A stretch of DNA of 64,000 bases from an uncultured Prevotellaceae bacterium (lineage in GTDB: Bacteria; Bacteroidota; Bacteroidia; Bacteroidales; Bacteroidaceae), in the NCBI GenBank assembly GCA_902768785.1, contig CACXMM010000001.1:186001-250000 (forward strand). The letters run 5' to 3'. Shown piece by piece: positions 45,981 through 56,632 of this stretch; the first letter of the stretch is position 1, and every line of letters starts with the position of its first letter. The position numbers and the translations under genes are program-made. Under the pieces are notes generated by a model, which worked only from the letters and a program-made list of their open reading frames with translations, made no database searches and was not told the origin of the DNA.

Positions 45981-48203
45981 ATGAACAGATTAGTAACCTG
46001 TCTCGCCGCCGCCATGCTCCTGCTGGCCCACGGCACCGTAAAAGCACAAGAGAACGTGAAGATTGGAAAACAGAGAATCACCGTGAAAGACGGCGTGATG
46101 AGTCCCGAGGCTCTTTGGGCCATGGGGCGTATCAGTAGCTATGCCGCCTCACCCGATGGCAAGAAGATCGTCTATCAGGTGGGCTACTACAGCGTGAAAG
46201 AGAACAAGAGTCACCATGTGCTCTATATCATGAATGCCGACGGCAGTGATCAGATGCTGCTTACCCAGGGTGCCAAGAACGAGACCGATGCGACCTGGAT
46301 GAGTAATGAGACCATCGCCTTCCTCACCGGTGGTGAGATCTGGATGATGAATGCCGATGGCACCGGACGCATGCAGTGGTCGAAGACTGGCGGGAAGGTG
46401 GAAGGTTTCAAGTTCTCGCCCGACGGTTCCAAACTCATCATCCTGAAATCCATTCCCTTCCATGAAGTCATCAAGAAGAACCCGGATGATCTGCCCAAGG
46501 CTACAGGACGGTTAGTGACCGATCTGATGTATCGCCACTGGGACCACTATGTGGAGAGTATCCAGCATCCCTTTGTCTATGATGCGAAGAATATTGACTG
46601 GGAGAAAGACCAGGGAACAGACATCCTTGAGGGAGAGCCATACGAGTGCCCCATGGAGCCGTTCGGCGGCATCGAGCAGCTCGACTTCAGCACCGACTCG
46701 AAGTATATCGCCTATACCTGTCGGAAAAAGACGGGGCTCGCCTACTCTATCTCTACTGATTCTGATATCTATTTATATAATATAGGTACGCGAACCACCA
46801 CCAATCTCTGTAAGCCCGCCGACTATCAGGAACCGGCAATAGAAGCTACAAAGACCATGAAGGCACAGGCTGTCAACGCTCCTGAGAACCTGAAGAACAA
46901 CCCGGGCTACGACCAGAATCCCAAGTTCTCACCCGATGGCAAGTACGTGGCATGGCTGTCCATGGCACGCAACGGCTACGAGAGTGACCGTCAGCGACTC
47001 TGTGCCTATAACCTGGCAACGGGTGAAAAGAAATATCTCACCGAGTCGTTCGACTCCAGCGTGGATGATTTCGTATGGAGCGACTCCAAGGATGTCCTCA
47101 TCTATTTCATCGGTGTATGGCACGCTACCGAAAACCTCTATGCCGTCAACTGGAAAGGTGAACTCAAACAGATGTTCGCCATGGTGTTGCCGCAGTCGGG
47201 TTCAGGCTGTCAGATGGAAAACTCCTGGGCTGATTTCGGTTCTATTCAATTGATGAACAACGGTAAGCAGCTGCTGATGGAACGCCACTCGTTCACGGCT
47301 CCTGCCGACTTGTATGTCGTAACTCCCAATTTCAAAAAGCCTGAGAATACGGCCATCTCTCAAATTACCTTCGAGAACAAGCACATCACCGACCAGCTGG
47401 CAAAACCCTCTGTGCAGCAGCGCTGGGTGAAGACCACCGACGGTAAGGATATGCTGACATGGATCATCTTGCCTCCCAATTTCGACGAGACCAAGAAATA
47501 CCCCACCTTGCTCTTCTGTGAGGGTGGTCCGCAGAGCCCTGTATCCCAGTTCTGGAGCTATCGATGGAACTTCTTCATCATGGCATCACATGGCTATGTC
47601 ATCGTAGCTCCCAACCGCCGCGGTCTGCCGGGCTTCGGACAGGAATGGCTCGAAGAGATCTCGGGTGACTGGACTGGACAGTGCATCAACGACTATCTCT
47701 CTGCGATTGATTTTGCAGCGAATAACCTGTCTTTCGTGGATAAGGATCGCTTGGGAGCCGTGGGTGCTTCCTTCGGTGGTTTCTCCGTCTATTACCTGGC
47801 CGGTCATCACGACAAGCGCTTCAAGTGCTTCATTGCCCACGACGGTGCGTTCAACCTTGAGGCTATGTACACCGAGACCGAAGAGAACTGGTTCAGTAAC
47901 TGGGAGTATGACGATGCATACTGGAATGAGGATCAGACTCAGAATGCTAAGAAAACCTACAAGAACTCTCCCCATCAGTTCGTGGACAAATGGGACACCC
48001 CCATTCTCTGCATCCATGGAGAAAAGGACTACCGTATCAATGCCACACAAGGCATGTCTGCCTTCAATGCCGCCCGAATGAAAGGCATCGAGGCACAGCT
48101 GCTGATCTTCCCCGATGAGAACCACTGGGTGCTGAAGCCACAAAACGGCATCCTCTGGCAGCGCACCTATTTCAACTGGCTCGACCGCTGGCTCAAGCAC
48201 TGA
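45981..48203 (+). CDS. S9 family prolyl-oligopeptidase (dipeptidyl peptidase-like)
   Basis: From ATG 45981 the product is 740 residues with signal peptide MNRLVTCLAAAMLLLAHGTVKAQ. An eight-bladed beta-propeller region (WD40-like PD40 motifs such as FSPDGSKLIIL) precedes the hydrolase domain with the catalytic Ser in GASFGGFSV, Asp in HGEKDYRI and His in PDENHWV. It cleaves small peptides in the periplasm. The open frame begins 18 codons earlier inside the DUF1846 3' end; the later ATG has the signal peptide. It is followed by an octad array and then the MFS gene. Confidence 0.92.
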   Translation: MNRLVTCLAAAMLLLAHGTVKAQENVKIGKQRITVKDGVMSPEALWAMGRISSYAASPDGKKIVYQVGYYSVKENKSHHVLYIMNADGSDQMLLTQGAKNETDATWMSNETIAFLTGGEIWMMNADGTGRMQWSKTGGKVEGFKFSPDGSKLIILKSIPFHEVIKKNPDDLPKATGRLVTDLMYRHWDHYVESIQHPFVYDAKNIDWEKDQGTDILEGEPYECPMEPFGGIEQLDFSTDSKYIAYTCRKKTGLAYSISTDSDIYLYNIGTRTTTNLCKPADYQEPAIEATKTMKAQAVNAPENLKNNPGYDQNPKFSPDGKYVAWLSMARNGYESDRQRLCAYNLATGEKKYLTESFDSSVDDFVWSDSKDVLIYFIGVWHATENLYAVNWKGELKQMFAMVLPQSGSGCQMENSWADFGSIQLMNNGKQLLMERHSFTAPADLYVVTPNFKKPENTAISQITFENKHITDQLAKPSVQQRWVKTTDGKDMLTWIILPPNFDETKKYPTLLFCEGGPQSPVSQFWSYRWNFFIMASHGYVIVAPNRRGLPGFGQEWLEEISGDWTGQCINDYLSAIDFAANNLSFVDKDRLGAVGASFGGFSVYYLAGHHDKRFKCFIAHDGAFNLEAMYTETEENWFSNWEYDDAYWNEDQTQNAKKTYKNSPHQFVDKWDTPILCIHGEKDYRINATQGMSAFNAARMKGIEAQLLIFPDENHWVLKPQNGILWQRTYFNWLDRWLKH

Positions 48204-48217
48204 TAACCAATGTCGTC

Positions 48218-48281
48218 ATAACGATATTTCGATATAACGATATTTCGATATAACGACATAACGATATTACGGAATAACGAA
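48218..48281 (+). repeat. Octad tandem array (ATAACGAT/ATTTCGAT)x8
   Basis: Eight 8-bp units from 48218 to 48281 alternate ATAACGAT with ATTTCGAT. They occupy the 92-bp spacer between the S9 peptidase stop and the MFS start, reading in the direction of transcription. The reverse complement of this family is at 54634-54729. Confidence 0.95.
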
Positions 48282-48295
48282 AAAATAATAATAAA

Positions 48296-49951
48296 ATGTC
48301 ACAAACAATTCAAAAGACGCTGCGTGATTCTGCAGCGATGCGATGGACAGCCCTTCTCTTGCTGGCCCTCGCCATGTTCTGTTCATATATCTTTATGGAC
48401 ATCCTTTCTCCCATCAAGGACCTGATGCTCTCAGAGCGCGGATGGGACTCAACAGCCTTCGGTACGATGCAAGGTTCCGAGGTGTTCCTCAATGTGTTCG
48501 TTTTCTTCCTCATCTTTGCGGGTATCATCCTCGACAAAATGGGCGTGCGCTTCACGGCGGTGCTGTCGGGAGCTGTCATGCTCATCGGTGCCATCATCAA
48601 ATGGTATGCCGTCAGTGAGTCGTTTATGGGAAGCGGTCTGGAGACATGGTTCACCAACAACCTGAACTATATTCCCATCTTTGATGAGCTGGGAGTGAGT
48701 CCGTTCTACGAGGGAATGCCTGCCTCTGCGAAGTTTGCCGCTTGCGGTTTCATGATCTTCGGCTGTGGCTGTGAGATGGCTGGTATCACTGTGAGCCGTG
48801 GTATCGTGAAATGGTTTAAAGGACGTGAGATGGCACTGGCCATGGGAAGCGAGATGGCACTGGCCCGACTGGGCGTGGCTACCTGCATGATCTTCTCTCC
48901 GTTCTTTGCCAAGCTCGGCGGTAACATCAGTGTCACCCGTTCGGTGGCTTTCGGTGTTGTACTCATGTGCATTGCCCTAATGATGTTCGTCGTTTATTTC
49001 TTTATGGACAAGAAACTCGATGGTCAGACAGGCGAGGCTGAAGAGAAAGACGACCCATTCAAGGTTTCCGACCTCGGTAAGATCCTCACCGACAGTGGCT
49101 TCTGGCTGGTGGCTCTGCTCTGCGTACTCTATTATTCGGCCATCTTCCCCTTCCAGAAGTATGCCGTGAATATGCTGCAGTGTAACCTCACCCTCACAGA
49201 GCCGGCTTCCGACTCTTTCTGGGCAAGTTCAAGCGTCACCATCGTTCAGTATGTCATCATGCTCATCGTGGCAGCAGCCGGCTTCGCCAGCAACTTCCAG
49301 AAAAAGGCAAGTGCGAAGCACACACTGTTGTGCATCTCTATCCTGGCACTCATCACCTATTGTTATATGGGTTATATGCGCCAGTCGGCAGAGAGCATCT
49401 TTGCCGTGTTCCCACTGCTGGCCGTGCTCATCACTCCGATTCTCGGCAGCTATGTTGACCACAAGGGAAAGGCTGCATCGATGCTGGTACTGGGGTCCTT
49501 GCTGCTCATTGCCTGTCACCTGACCTTTGCCTTCGTATTGCCAGCCTTCAGGGGTAACACCATCGGAGGTATCATCATTGCTTACATCACCATTCTGGTG
49601 TTAGGAGCTTCGTTCTCGTTGGTACCGGCCTCCCTGTGGCCCAGTGTACCTAAGCTGGTGGAACCGAAGATCATCGGATCTGCCTATGCTCTGATCTTCT
49701 GGATCCAGAATATCGGTCTGTGGCTGTTCCCGCTGCTCATCGGTAAGGTACTCGACAAGACAAATCCCGACATCGTGAATGGATTGGCTAATCACACGAT
49801 TACAGCAGAACAGGCTGCCGTCAGCTACGACTATACTTGGCCGTTGGTGATGTTGGCCTGCTTGGGTGTGGCCGCCCTCATTCTCGGTCTGGTACTGAAA
49901 GTTGTTGACAAGAAGAAAGGCTTAGGACTGGAAGAGCCGAACATCAAGTAA
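48296..49951 (+). CDS. MFS transporter
   Basis: This 551-residue protein has about 12 hydrophobic segments and the MFS signature region (FAGIILDKMGVRFTAVLSG between helices 2 and 3). A hydrophilic loop EAEEKDDPFKV falls near the centre. It should be a proton-coupled symporter or antiporter of the inner membrane. I cannot name the substrate; the family members nearest in feel are sugar or organic-anion carriers. It follows the S9 gene without a visible promoter and ends upstream of a strong hairpin. Confidence 0.85.
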   Translation: MSQTIQKTLRDSAAMRWTALLLLALAMFCSYIFMDILSPIKDLMLSERGWDSTAFGTMQGSEVFLNVFVFFLIFAGIILDKMGVRFTAVLSGAVMLIGAIIKWYAVSESFMGSGLETWFTNNLNYIPIFDELGVSPFYEGMPASAKFAACGFMIFGCGCEMAGITVSRGIVKWFKGREMALAMGSEMALARLGVATCMIFSPFFAKLGGNISVTRSVAFGVVLMCIALMMFVVYFFMDKKLDGQTGEAEEKDDPFKVSDLGKILTDSGFWLVALLCVLYYSAIFPFQKYAVNMLQCNLTLTEPASDSFWASSSVTIVQYVIMLIVAAAGFASNFQKKASAKHTLLCISILALITYCYMGYMRQSAESIFAVFPLLAVLITPILGSYVDHKGKAASMLVLGSLLLIACHLTFAFVLPAFRGNTIGGIIIAYITILVLGASFSLVPASLWPSVPKLVEPKIIGSAYALIFWIQNIGLWLFPLLIGKVLDKTNPDIVNGLANHTITAEQAAVSYDYTWPLVMLACLGVAALILGLVLKVVDKKKGLGLEEPNIK

Positions 49952-50023
49952 AGCGCTTCTTGTAAGATACTGTCAAGATAATTCGTTAAAAATTAAGGAT
50001 TGTAAAAATACTATAATTGGATA

Positions 50024-50059
50024 TTCGGGATGCATCTGACTGTTTCAGAGCATCCCGAA
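50024..50059 (+). terminator. MFS terminator
   Basis: TTCGGGATGC and GCATCCCGAA (50024-50033 and 50050-50059) form a 10-bp stem, extended by TCTGA/TCAGA inside. It is followed by AATTGTTATT and lies 72 bp after the stop. Confidence 0.85.
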
Positions 50060-50073
50060 AATTGTTATTATGC

Positions 50074-50315
50074 AAGTAAAGGCTAATAGGATTCAAAGTA
50101 AAGGTTACTTTACAGGCAAGTAAAGGCTACTTTGAACCCAAATAAAGGCTAATTGGAGTCGTTCCAGACGTTACTTACCCCTTTCCGCCGTCATCTATCA
50201 CTCATTCCACCGTCACTTTACCCCTAATAGATGCCGTCGGAACGAGTGATAGATGACTTCGGAACAAGTGTAAACGCCGTTCGGAACAACCCTTAGATGA
50301 CGCTTCTTCGAAAAT
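50074..50315. repeat. 22-bp periodic array, AAGTAAAGG and TCGGAAC types
   Basis: Eleven consecutive units start at 50074, 50096, 50118, 50140, 50162, 50184, 50206, 50228, 50250, 50272 and 50294, all exactly 22 bp apart. Units 1-4 share AAGTAAAGGCTA (unit 4 AAATAAAGG); units 6-7 share TCCxCCGTCA; units 8-11 share TAGATG and TCGGAAC. Units 6-7 are close to the reverse complement of units 8-9: 50190-50208 and 50239-50257 match in 18 of 19 positions. Sequence turns over along the array while the 22-bp register is kept. Confidence 0.88.
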
Positions 50316-50339
50316 ATATGGTTTCGACTTTTGGGGGTA

Positions 50340-50496
50340 CTTGGGGTCGCCTTCGGCGAGAACCAACGGTCACTCATAGCGTAGCGGAGAGAAAAATCCA
50401 ACAAAATCTATCCAAAATCAAACAAATAAAACTACTAAGATTTTGTTTGATTTTGGATAGATTTTGTAAGATTTCTGCCCGTAAGGGCACCCCAAG
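50340..50496. repeat. Long palindromic AT-rich element, copy 2
   Basis: Outer arms CTTGGGGT (50340-50347) and ACCCCAAG (50489-50496) flank mini-hairpins TCGCC-TTC-GGCGA on the left and TGCCC-GTAA-GGGCA on the right. Inner arms 50394-50426 and 50442-50474 are 33-bp inverted repeats with two mismatches, containing AGATTTTGT and GGATAGATTTTGTAAG. It is related to the element at 14756-14874. A 28-bp asymmetric segment (ACTCATAGCGTAGCGGAG) is only in the left arm. It has no coding potential. Confidence 0.85.
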
Positions 50497-50523
50497 AAAG
50501 ATCTTATAGTCCTTTTGCTTCAT

Positions 50524-50611
50524 AAAAACAGTGTTTTCACTACCTAAAAACGGTGTTTTTACCCCCTAAAACCTATGTTTTTGGAGTCTAAAAACGCTGT
50601 TTTCGCAAGTA
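50524..50611. repeat. 22-bp array, AAAAACnnTGTTTT type
   Basis: Four units start at 50524, 50546, 50568 and 50590, again exactly 22 bp apart. The core is AAAAAC-nn-TGTTTT, an imperfect dyad, followed by a variable 8-bp spacer (such as CACTACCT or TACCCCCT). It is unrelated in sequence to the upstream array. The remaining part of the gap (50612-50796) shows no gene or array. Confidence 0.88.
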
Positions 50612-50796
50612 AAAAATGTCGGATTCTCACAATGTGTTCAATATCAACGACTTACCAAACCTCGTGAGAATTGCGTTTTTACGACCGAAAGGGCAGTTGG
50701 TGACCAAAATGCGCTCTTTTCGCGTTAAACGAAGTTAAATCGTCAAAATCATTCAGGATTTTAACAAATGGAGCCAGTGGAGCAATCAAATAGAAA

Positions 50797-50828
50797 GGCG
50801 ACCATTGCACAACAATGCAACGGCCGCC
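50797..50828 (-). terminator. Xylanase-esterase gene terminator
   Basis: On the minus strand GGCGGCCGTTGCA (50828-50816) pairs with TGCAATGGTCGCC (50809-50797), giving a 13-bp stem with two G-T pairs and a 6-base loop. TTTCTATTTG follows. It lies 28 bp past the stop. Confidence 0.8.
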
Positions 50829-50855
50829 CGGAGGAATATTGAGTAATGATTTTGA

Positions 50856-53108
<2,253 letters not shown>

Positions 53109-53170
53109 TTATTATATTAATAGTTGATATAATTTCAAAAATCTTGCAAGGGTTAGTGGTTATACCTTTG

Positions 53171-53200
53171 CAAAGATACAAAAATAATCTCTTTCTCAAA
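53171..53200 (-). promoter_or_regulatory. Promoter of the xylanase-esterase gene
   Basis: Minus-strand TATCTTTG (53171-53178), with TTTG at 53197-53200 (18-bp spacing), lies 74 bp before the start. A long leader without an obvious array follows. Confidence 0.65.
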
Positions 53201-53261
53201 CGATTGTTGAGAAGAATCTAAGCAAATGAAACAAGAAATAAACTTGTTGTAACAAAATGAA

Positions 53262-53281
53262 ACGCACGACAAGACATGCGT
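53262..53281 (-). terminator. Weak hairpin overlapping the tilS stop
   Basis: ACGCACG and CATGCGT (53262-53268, 53275-53281) give a 7-bp stem with one wobble pair, followed on the minus strand by TTTCATTTTG. It is a weak candidate terminator for tilS. Confidence 0.35.
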
Positions 53282-54612
53282 CATGAGAGGGTTTCGAGAC
53301 AGAGGAGGGTTTTCGTGTCGTCAGTAACACGAAAAGAATCGGCAGGACGCTCATTGACTAGCCACACGATCTGTCCTGTCGCATCCGTCACCACCAACTG
53401 CCGTCTTTTGTCAAAGAGAGAGCGTTTATGGTCGGTGAGATAGTCGCTCACCAACTTCGTTCCCTTCATTCCGAAGGGTTGGAAGCGGTCACCTCGCTGG
53501 GTGACACGCACTGTCAGAGGAAAACGGACGGCTGCGGCATCAAGGGTGGCTACCGAGGGAAGTGTGGAGAGCGGAGTCTGGCTCGTGGAACGAGAGACCA
53601 ATGACACCCGCATCTTCATCTCATTGTGGATGACATAGGTACCTACTTCAGGAATCCGCATGGGTTTGACCGGTTCCCCGATGGGCTCTATCAACAGGGC
53701 TCCACGGTCGAACAGCAGTTCGTGGGTAGGCGAACGGAACAAGGTTCCCGGCTCAGCATCCAGATGACAGGCCATCTGTTCTATCTGTGACGATGTGAAC
53801 CCATAGTCCTTCACTAATCTATATAAGGTGTATTCAGGGGAAGGCTGCTGACGGAGCCAGGATAGAGGAATGGACGGTGTTCCACCCGCCATTTTCGGCA
53901 TCAGGTTGCCTAAGGCTTTCTCAGCTTCCTGAAGCCAATGGGCCGTTTGGGCAATACTCTCCTTGACAGACGGATTGATCTGCTGGAGAAGAGGGATGAC
54001 CTCCAAACGAATTTTGTTCCGTACAGCTTCCTCAGAAGAGAGATTGGTGCTGTCGGTCATGTACTCCTGACGGTTCTCTCGTAAGAACTGTTCAATCTCA
54101 CTACGGTTCATACAAAGCAGCGGACGGATGATACGCAAGGGCGGTTCCTGACTTTCCACCACAGGATGAATGCCCGTAAGACCATGCAGTCCGGTGCCAC
54201 GAATCAGGTTCATCAGCACTGTCTCCACGGAGTCATCACGATGATGGGCCACGCAGACGGCATCAGCTGGGAGATCATGGCAAAGCTGGGAGAAATAACG
54301 ATACCGCAGGGTGCGGGCAGCCATCTCAATACTCTGATGATGAAGGACAGCAAACTCACGGGTATCAAAATGAACGAGATGGATGGGAACCTGCTGCTGT
54401 TCACATAAGGATTTGCAGAATTGTTCATCACGATCAGACTCTCCACCCCGCAGATGAAAGTTACAATGGATTGCTTCAACTGAATATCCTAACGATTTGA
54501 GAATCAAAAGAAGACACACGCTGTCTGCACCTCCTGACAAGGCCACGAGATACCTCTTGTCCTGTTCCAGCAAGTGCTGCTGTTTGATATAATCCGCAAC
54601 GCGTCTCTTCAT
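53281..54612 (-). CDS. tilS: tRNA(Ile)-lysidine synthase
   Basis: This 443-residue N-type PP-loop ATPase has the ATP site LVALSGGADSVCLLLIL near residues 22-38 and the later HHRDDSVETVLMNLIRGTGLHGL. The C-terminal TilS domain (GDRFQPFGMKGTKLVSDYL) is present. It adds lysine to C34 of the CAU-anticodon tRNA-Ile so that AUA is read as isoleucine, and is essential. An octad array separates it from the upstream rlmI gene, and the two are likely cotranscribed. Confidence 0.94.
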   Translation of the reverse strand: MKRRVADYIKQQHLLEQDKRYLVALSGGADSVCLLLILKSLGYSVEAIHCNFHLRGGESDRDEQFCKSLCEQQQVPIHLVHFDTREFAVLHHQSIEMAARTLRYRYFSQLCHDLPADAVCVAHHRDDSVETVLMNLIRGTGLHGLTGIHPVVESQEPPLRIIRPLLCMNRSEIEQFLRENRQEYMTDSTNLSSEEAVRNKIRLEVIPLLQQINPSVKESIAQTAHWLQEAEKALGNLMPKMAGGTPSIPLSWLRQQPSPEYTLYRLVKDYGFTSSQIEQMACHLDAEPGTLFRSPTHELLFDRGALLIEPIGEPVKPMRIPEVGTYVIHNEMKMRVSLVSRSTSQTPLSTLPSVATLDAAAVRFPLTVRVTQRGDRFQPFGMKGTKLVSDYLTDHKRSLFDKRRQLVVTDATGQIVWLVNERPADSFRVTDDTKTLLCLETLS

Positions 54613-54633
54613 TGAAGAATTCTCAATTAATTA

Positions 54634-54729
54634 AATCGAAATGTCGTTATATCGAAATACCGTTATGTCGAAATATCGTTATATCGTTATACCGTTATAT
54701 CGAAATATCGATATATCGATATATCGTCA
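54634..54729 (-). repeat. Octad tandem array (TATCGTTA/TATCGAAA)x12
   Basis: Twelve 8-bp units run from 54634 to 54729 and read ATAACGAT and ATTTCGAT on the transcribed minus strand, the same family as 48218-48281. The last unit contains the rlmI stop codon (54727-54729). Both copies occupy the spacer between a gene and the next gene on the same strand, with the same sense orientation. Confidence 0.95.
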
Positions 54730-55911
54730 TTCCACATACACCACCAACCCCTTCAAATACTCCCCTTCAGGATGATAAATATTGATGGGATGATCGGCTG
54801 GCTGATGCAATTGATGAAGGATACGTACCTTCCGGCCACTAAGTGCGGCCGCCGTGAATACGGCATTACGGAAATGATCCTTCGTCACCACCTGAGAACA
54901 ACTGAACGTGAACAGGATACCCCCTTTCCTGATCCGTTGAAATGCCTTGACATTCAGACGGATATATCCTTTCAGGGCATTATGCAATGCTCCACGATGC
55001 TTAGCAAAGGCCGGCGGATCCAGAATGATCAGATCATAGGTGTTATCAGCTGCATCCAAGAACTTAAAGGCATCCTCGCAGAAAGCCTGATGACGGGTAT
55101 CGCCAGGGAAGTTCAGAGCCACATTGGCATTGGTCAGCTCGATAGCCTTCGCACTGCTATCCACGGAATGTACCAGCTGGGCACCGCCACGCATGGCATA
55201 GAACGAGAAGCCACCTGTATAACAGAACATGTTCAGCACCCGTTTGTCTTTGGCGTAACGCTCTAACAGCGAACGGTTCTCACGCTGATCGACGAAGAAT
55301 CCGGTTTTCTGACCACGCAGCCAGTCAACATGGAATTTCAGTCCATTCTCCATCGCGGTATTGTCTTGTGATCCCCCGATGATAAAGCCGTTCTCCTGTC
55401 CGAGGTCTGCCTTATAGGGTAACGTGGTCTCACTTTTATAGAAGACATGCTGAACACGGCCGCCCATCACCTTCACCAGGTTCTCGGCAATGGTCTTTCG
55501 GCTTTCGTGGATACCTACTGAGTGTGCCTGCATCACAGCAGTAGTGCCATAGCAGTCGATGACCAGTCCTGGCAGGTGATCACCCTCGCCATGCACCAGT
55601 CGGAAGGTGTTGTTCAGAGGGTTCTCTGCGATGCCGATGCTTACCCGCATATCATAGGCAGCCTTCAGACGACTGTACCAGAAGTCATCGTCGATGGGTA
55701 CGTCACGAAATGACAGCACCCTGACAGCGATAGTACCGATCTGGTAATGCCCCACGGCGATGAACTCGTCGTTTGAGTCAAACACACGCACCACATCACC
55801 CTCCCCGATACCCCTGTCGGCATGATGGATAGCCCCCGAGAACACCCATGGGTGGAAACGCCTAAGACTCTCTTCCTTCCCGCGTTTGAGATATATCTTC
55901 TTGTATTCCAT
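54727..55911 (-). CDS. rlmI: 23S rRNA (cytosine-5) methyltransferase RlmI-like
   Basis: From ATG 55911 the product is 394 residues; an ATG two codons earlier (55917) is equally possible. It starts EYKKIYLKRGKEESLRRFHPWVFSGAI (PUA domain) and has the SAM-binding region VLNMFCYTGGFSFYAM, the middle motif ILDPPAFAKH, and FSCSQVV for the catalytic Cys. It methylates C1962 in E. coli. The gene starts about 50 bp before the end of the upstream exonuclease gene, an unusually long same-strand overlap. Confidence 0.9.
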   Translation of the reverse strand: MEYKKIYLKRGKEESLRRFHPWVFSGAIHHADRGIGEGDVVRVFDSNDEFIAVGHYQIGTIAVRVLSFRDVPIDDDFWYSRLKAAYDMRVSIGIAENPLNNTFRLVHGEGDHLPGLVIDCYGTTAVMQAHSVGIHESRKTIAENLVKVMGGRVQHVFYKSETTLPYKADLGQENGFIIGGSQDNTAMENGLKFHVDWLRGQKTGFFVDQRENRSLLERYAKDKRVLNMFCYTGGFSFYAMRGGAQLVHSVDSSAKAIELTNANVALNFPGDTRHQAFCEDAFKFLDAADNTYDLIILDPPAFAKHRGALHNALKGYIRLNVKAFQRIRKGGILFTFSCSQVVTKDHFRNAVFTAAALSGRKVRILHQLHQPADHPINIYHPEGEYLKGLVVYVE

Positions 55912-56527
55912 GATCAATGATTTCTATTTCGTAATCCTGTGTCTCCTCCAACCGTACCAATTCCTCATAGAGCATGATACATGCCCAGGCATCCGTGGCG
56001 GCATAGATCTTTTGCTTATCATCAAGCACATCACGTTCCCAGTTGCTGAGCTGCTGTCGTTTCATGATCTTCTGATGGAAGAAGTTCGCATAGAGTTTTT
56101 GCAGACTCTTATCCTCCACCCCGATCTTGCCCACCATGTCTTGCAGGTCGATGAAAGTTCCGGGAACGAAGTCGGCACGCCGTTTCAGTGAAATGATATC
56201 ATCATGCCAGGAGAGTCCGATCTTCTTCACAGTGGTGTCTTCCAGGAAACGTATCAGGGCGGGGGTCATCCCCGTGAAGTTCAAGCGGAACAGGAAACAG
56301 ATGTCGTGGGTGGCCACTTGCAGGAGTGACACGGCATGAGCTGATCCTTTCTTGAACGACGGACGGGTCTCTGTATCAACGCCTAAGAGAGGTTGTGAAA
56401 GCAGGTAGTCAACGGCTTTCTCCGTCTCGTCAGCCGACAGCACCACGATGATTTTTCCCTTGAACTCTGCTACAGGCAGTTGGTTGATCTCCCCCTTTTC
56501 GAACTTATTAACGAGTAATTTTTTCAT
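55862..56527 (-). CDS. 3'-5' exonuclease domain protein (DEDD, RNase D/WRN-like)
   Basis: From ATG 56527 the product is 221 residues. The DEDD exonuclease sites are visible: LGVDTETRPSF (motif I), VKKIGLSWHDDII (region II), and YAATDAWACIMLYEEL (motif III with Tyr and Asp). These enzymes trim RNA or DNA 3' ends. The last 20 residues (HGIQEDISQTREGRES) are an extra tail coded in the overlap with rlmI. A -7 box lies 21 bp upstream, which rejects the longer frame to 56590. Confidence 0.88.
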   Translation of the reverse strand: MKKLLVNKFEKGEINQLPVAEFKGKIIVVLSADETEKAVDYLLSQPLLGVDTETRPSFKKGSAHAVSLLQVATHDICFLFRLNFTGMTPALIRFLEDTTVKKIGLSWHDDIISLKRRADFVPGTFIDLQDMVGKIGVEDKSLQKLYANFFHQKIMKRQQLSNWERDVLDDKQKIYAATDAWACIMLYEELVRLEETQDYEIEIIDHGIQEDISQTREGRES

Positions 56528-56547
56528 GCTAAACCAATAACAAGGTG

Positions 56548-56555
56548 CAAAATTA
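56548..56555 (-). promoter_or_regulatory. -7 box for exonuclease-rlmI-tilS
   Basis: Minus-strand TAATTTTG, 20 bp before the ATG at 56527. No convincing -33 match. Confidence 0.5.
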
Positions 56556-56598
56556 GAAAAAAAATGCGATTTTATGGCGAAATGTGGCAAAATTCAAT

Positions 56599-56606
56599 TA
56601 CTTTTG
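56599..56606 (+). promoter_or_regulatory. -7 box for ftsK
   Basis: TACTTTTG lies 26 bp before ATG 56633, divergent from the exonuclease promoter. Confidence 0.6.
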
Positions 56607-56632
56607 CACATTATTAAACAATAATAGAGAGA

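Noticed and set aside
50612-50796. Possible small genes in the end of the 900-bp gap
   Set aside because: No open frame with a promoter or a recognisable protein was seen.
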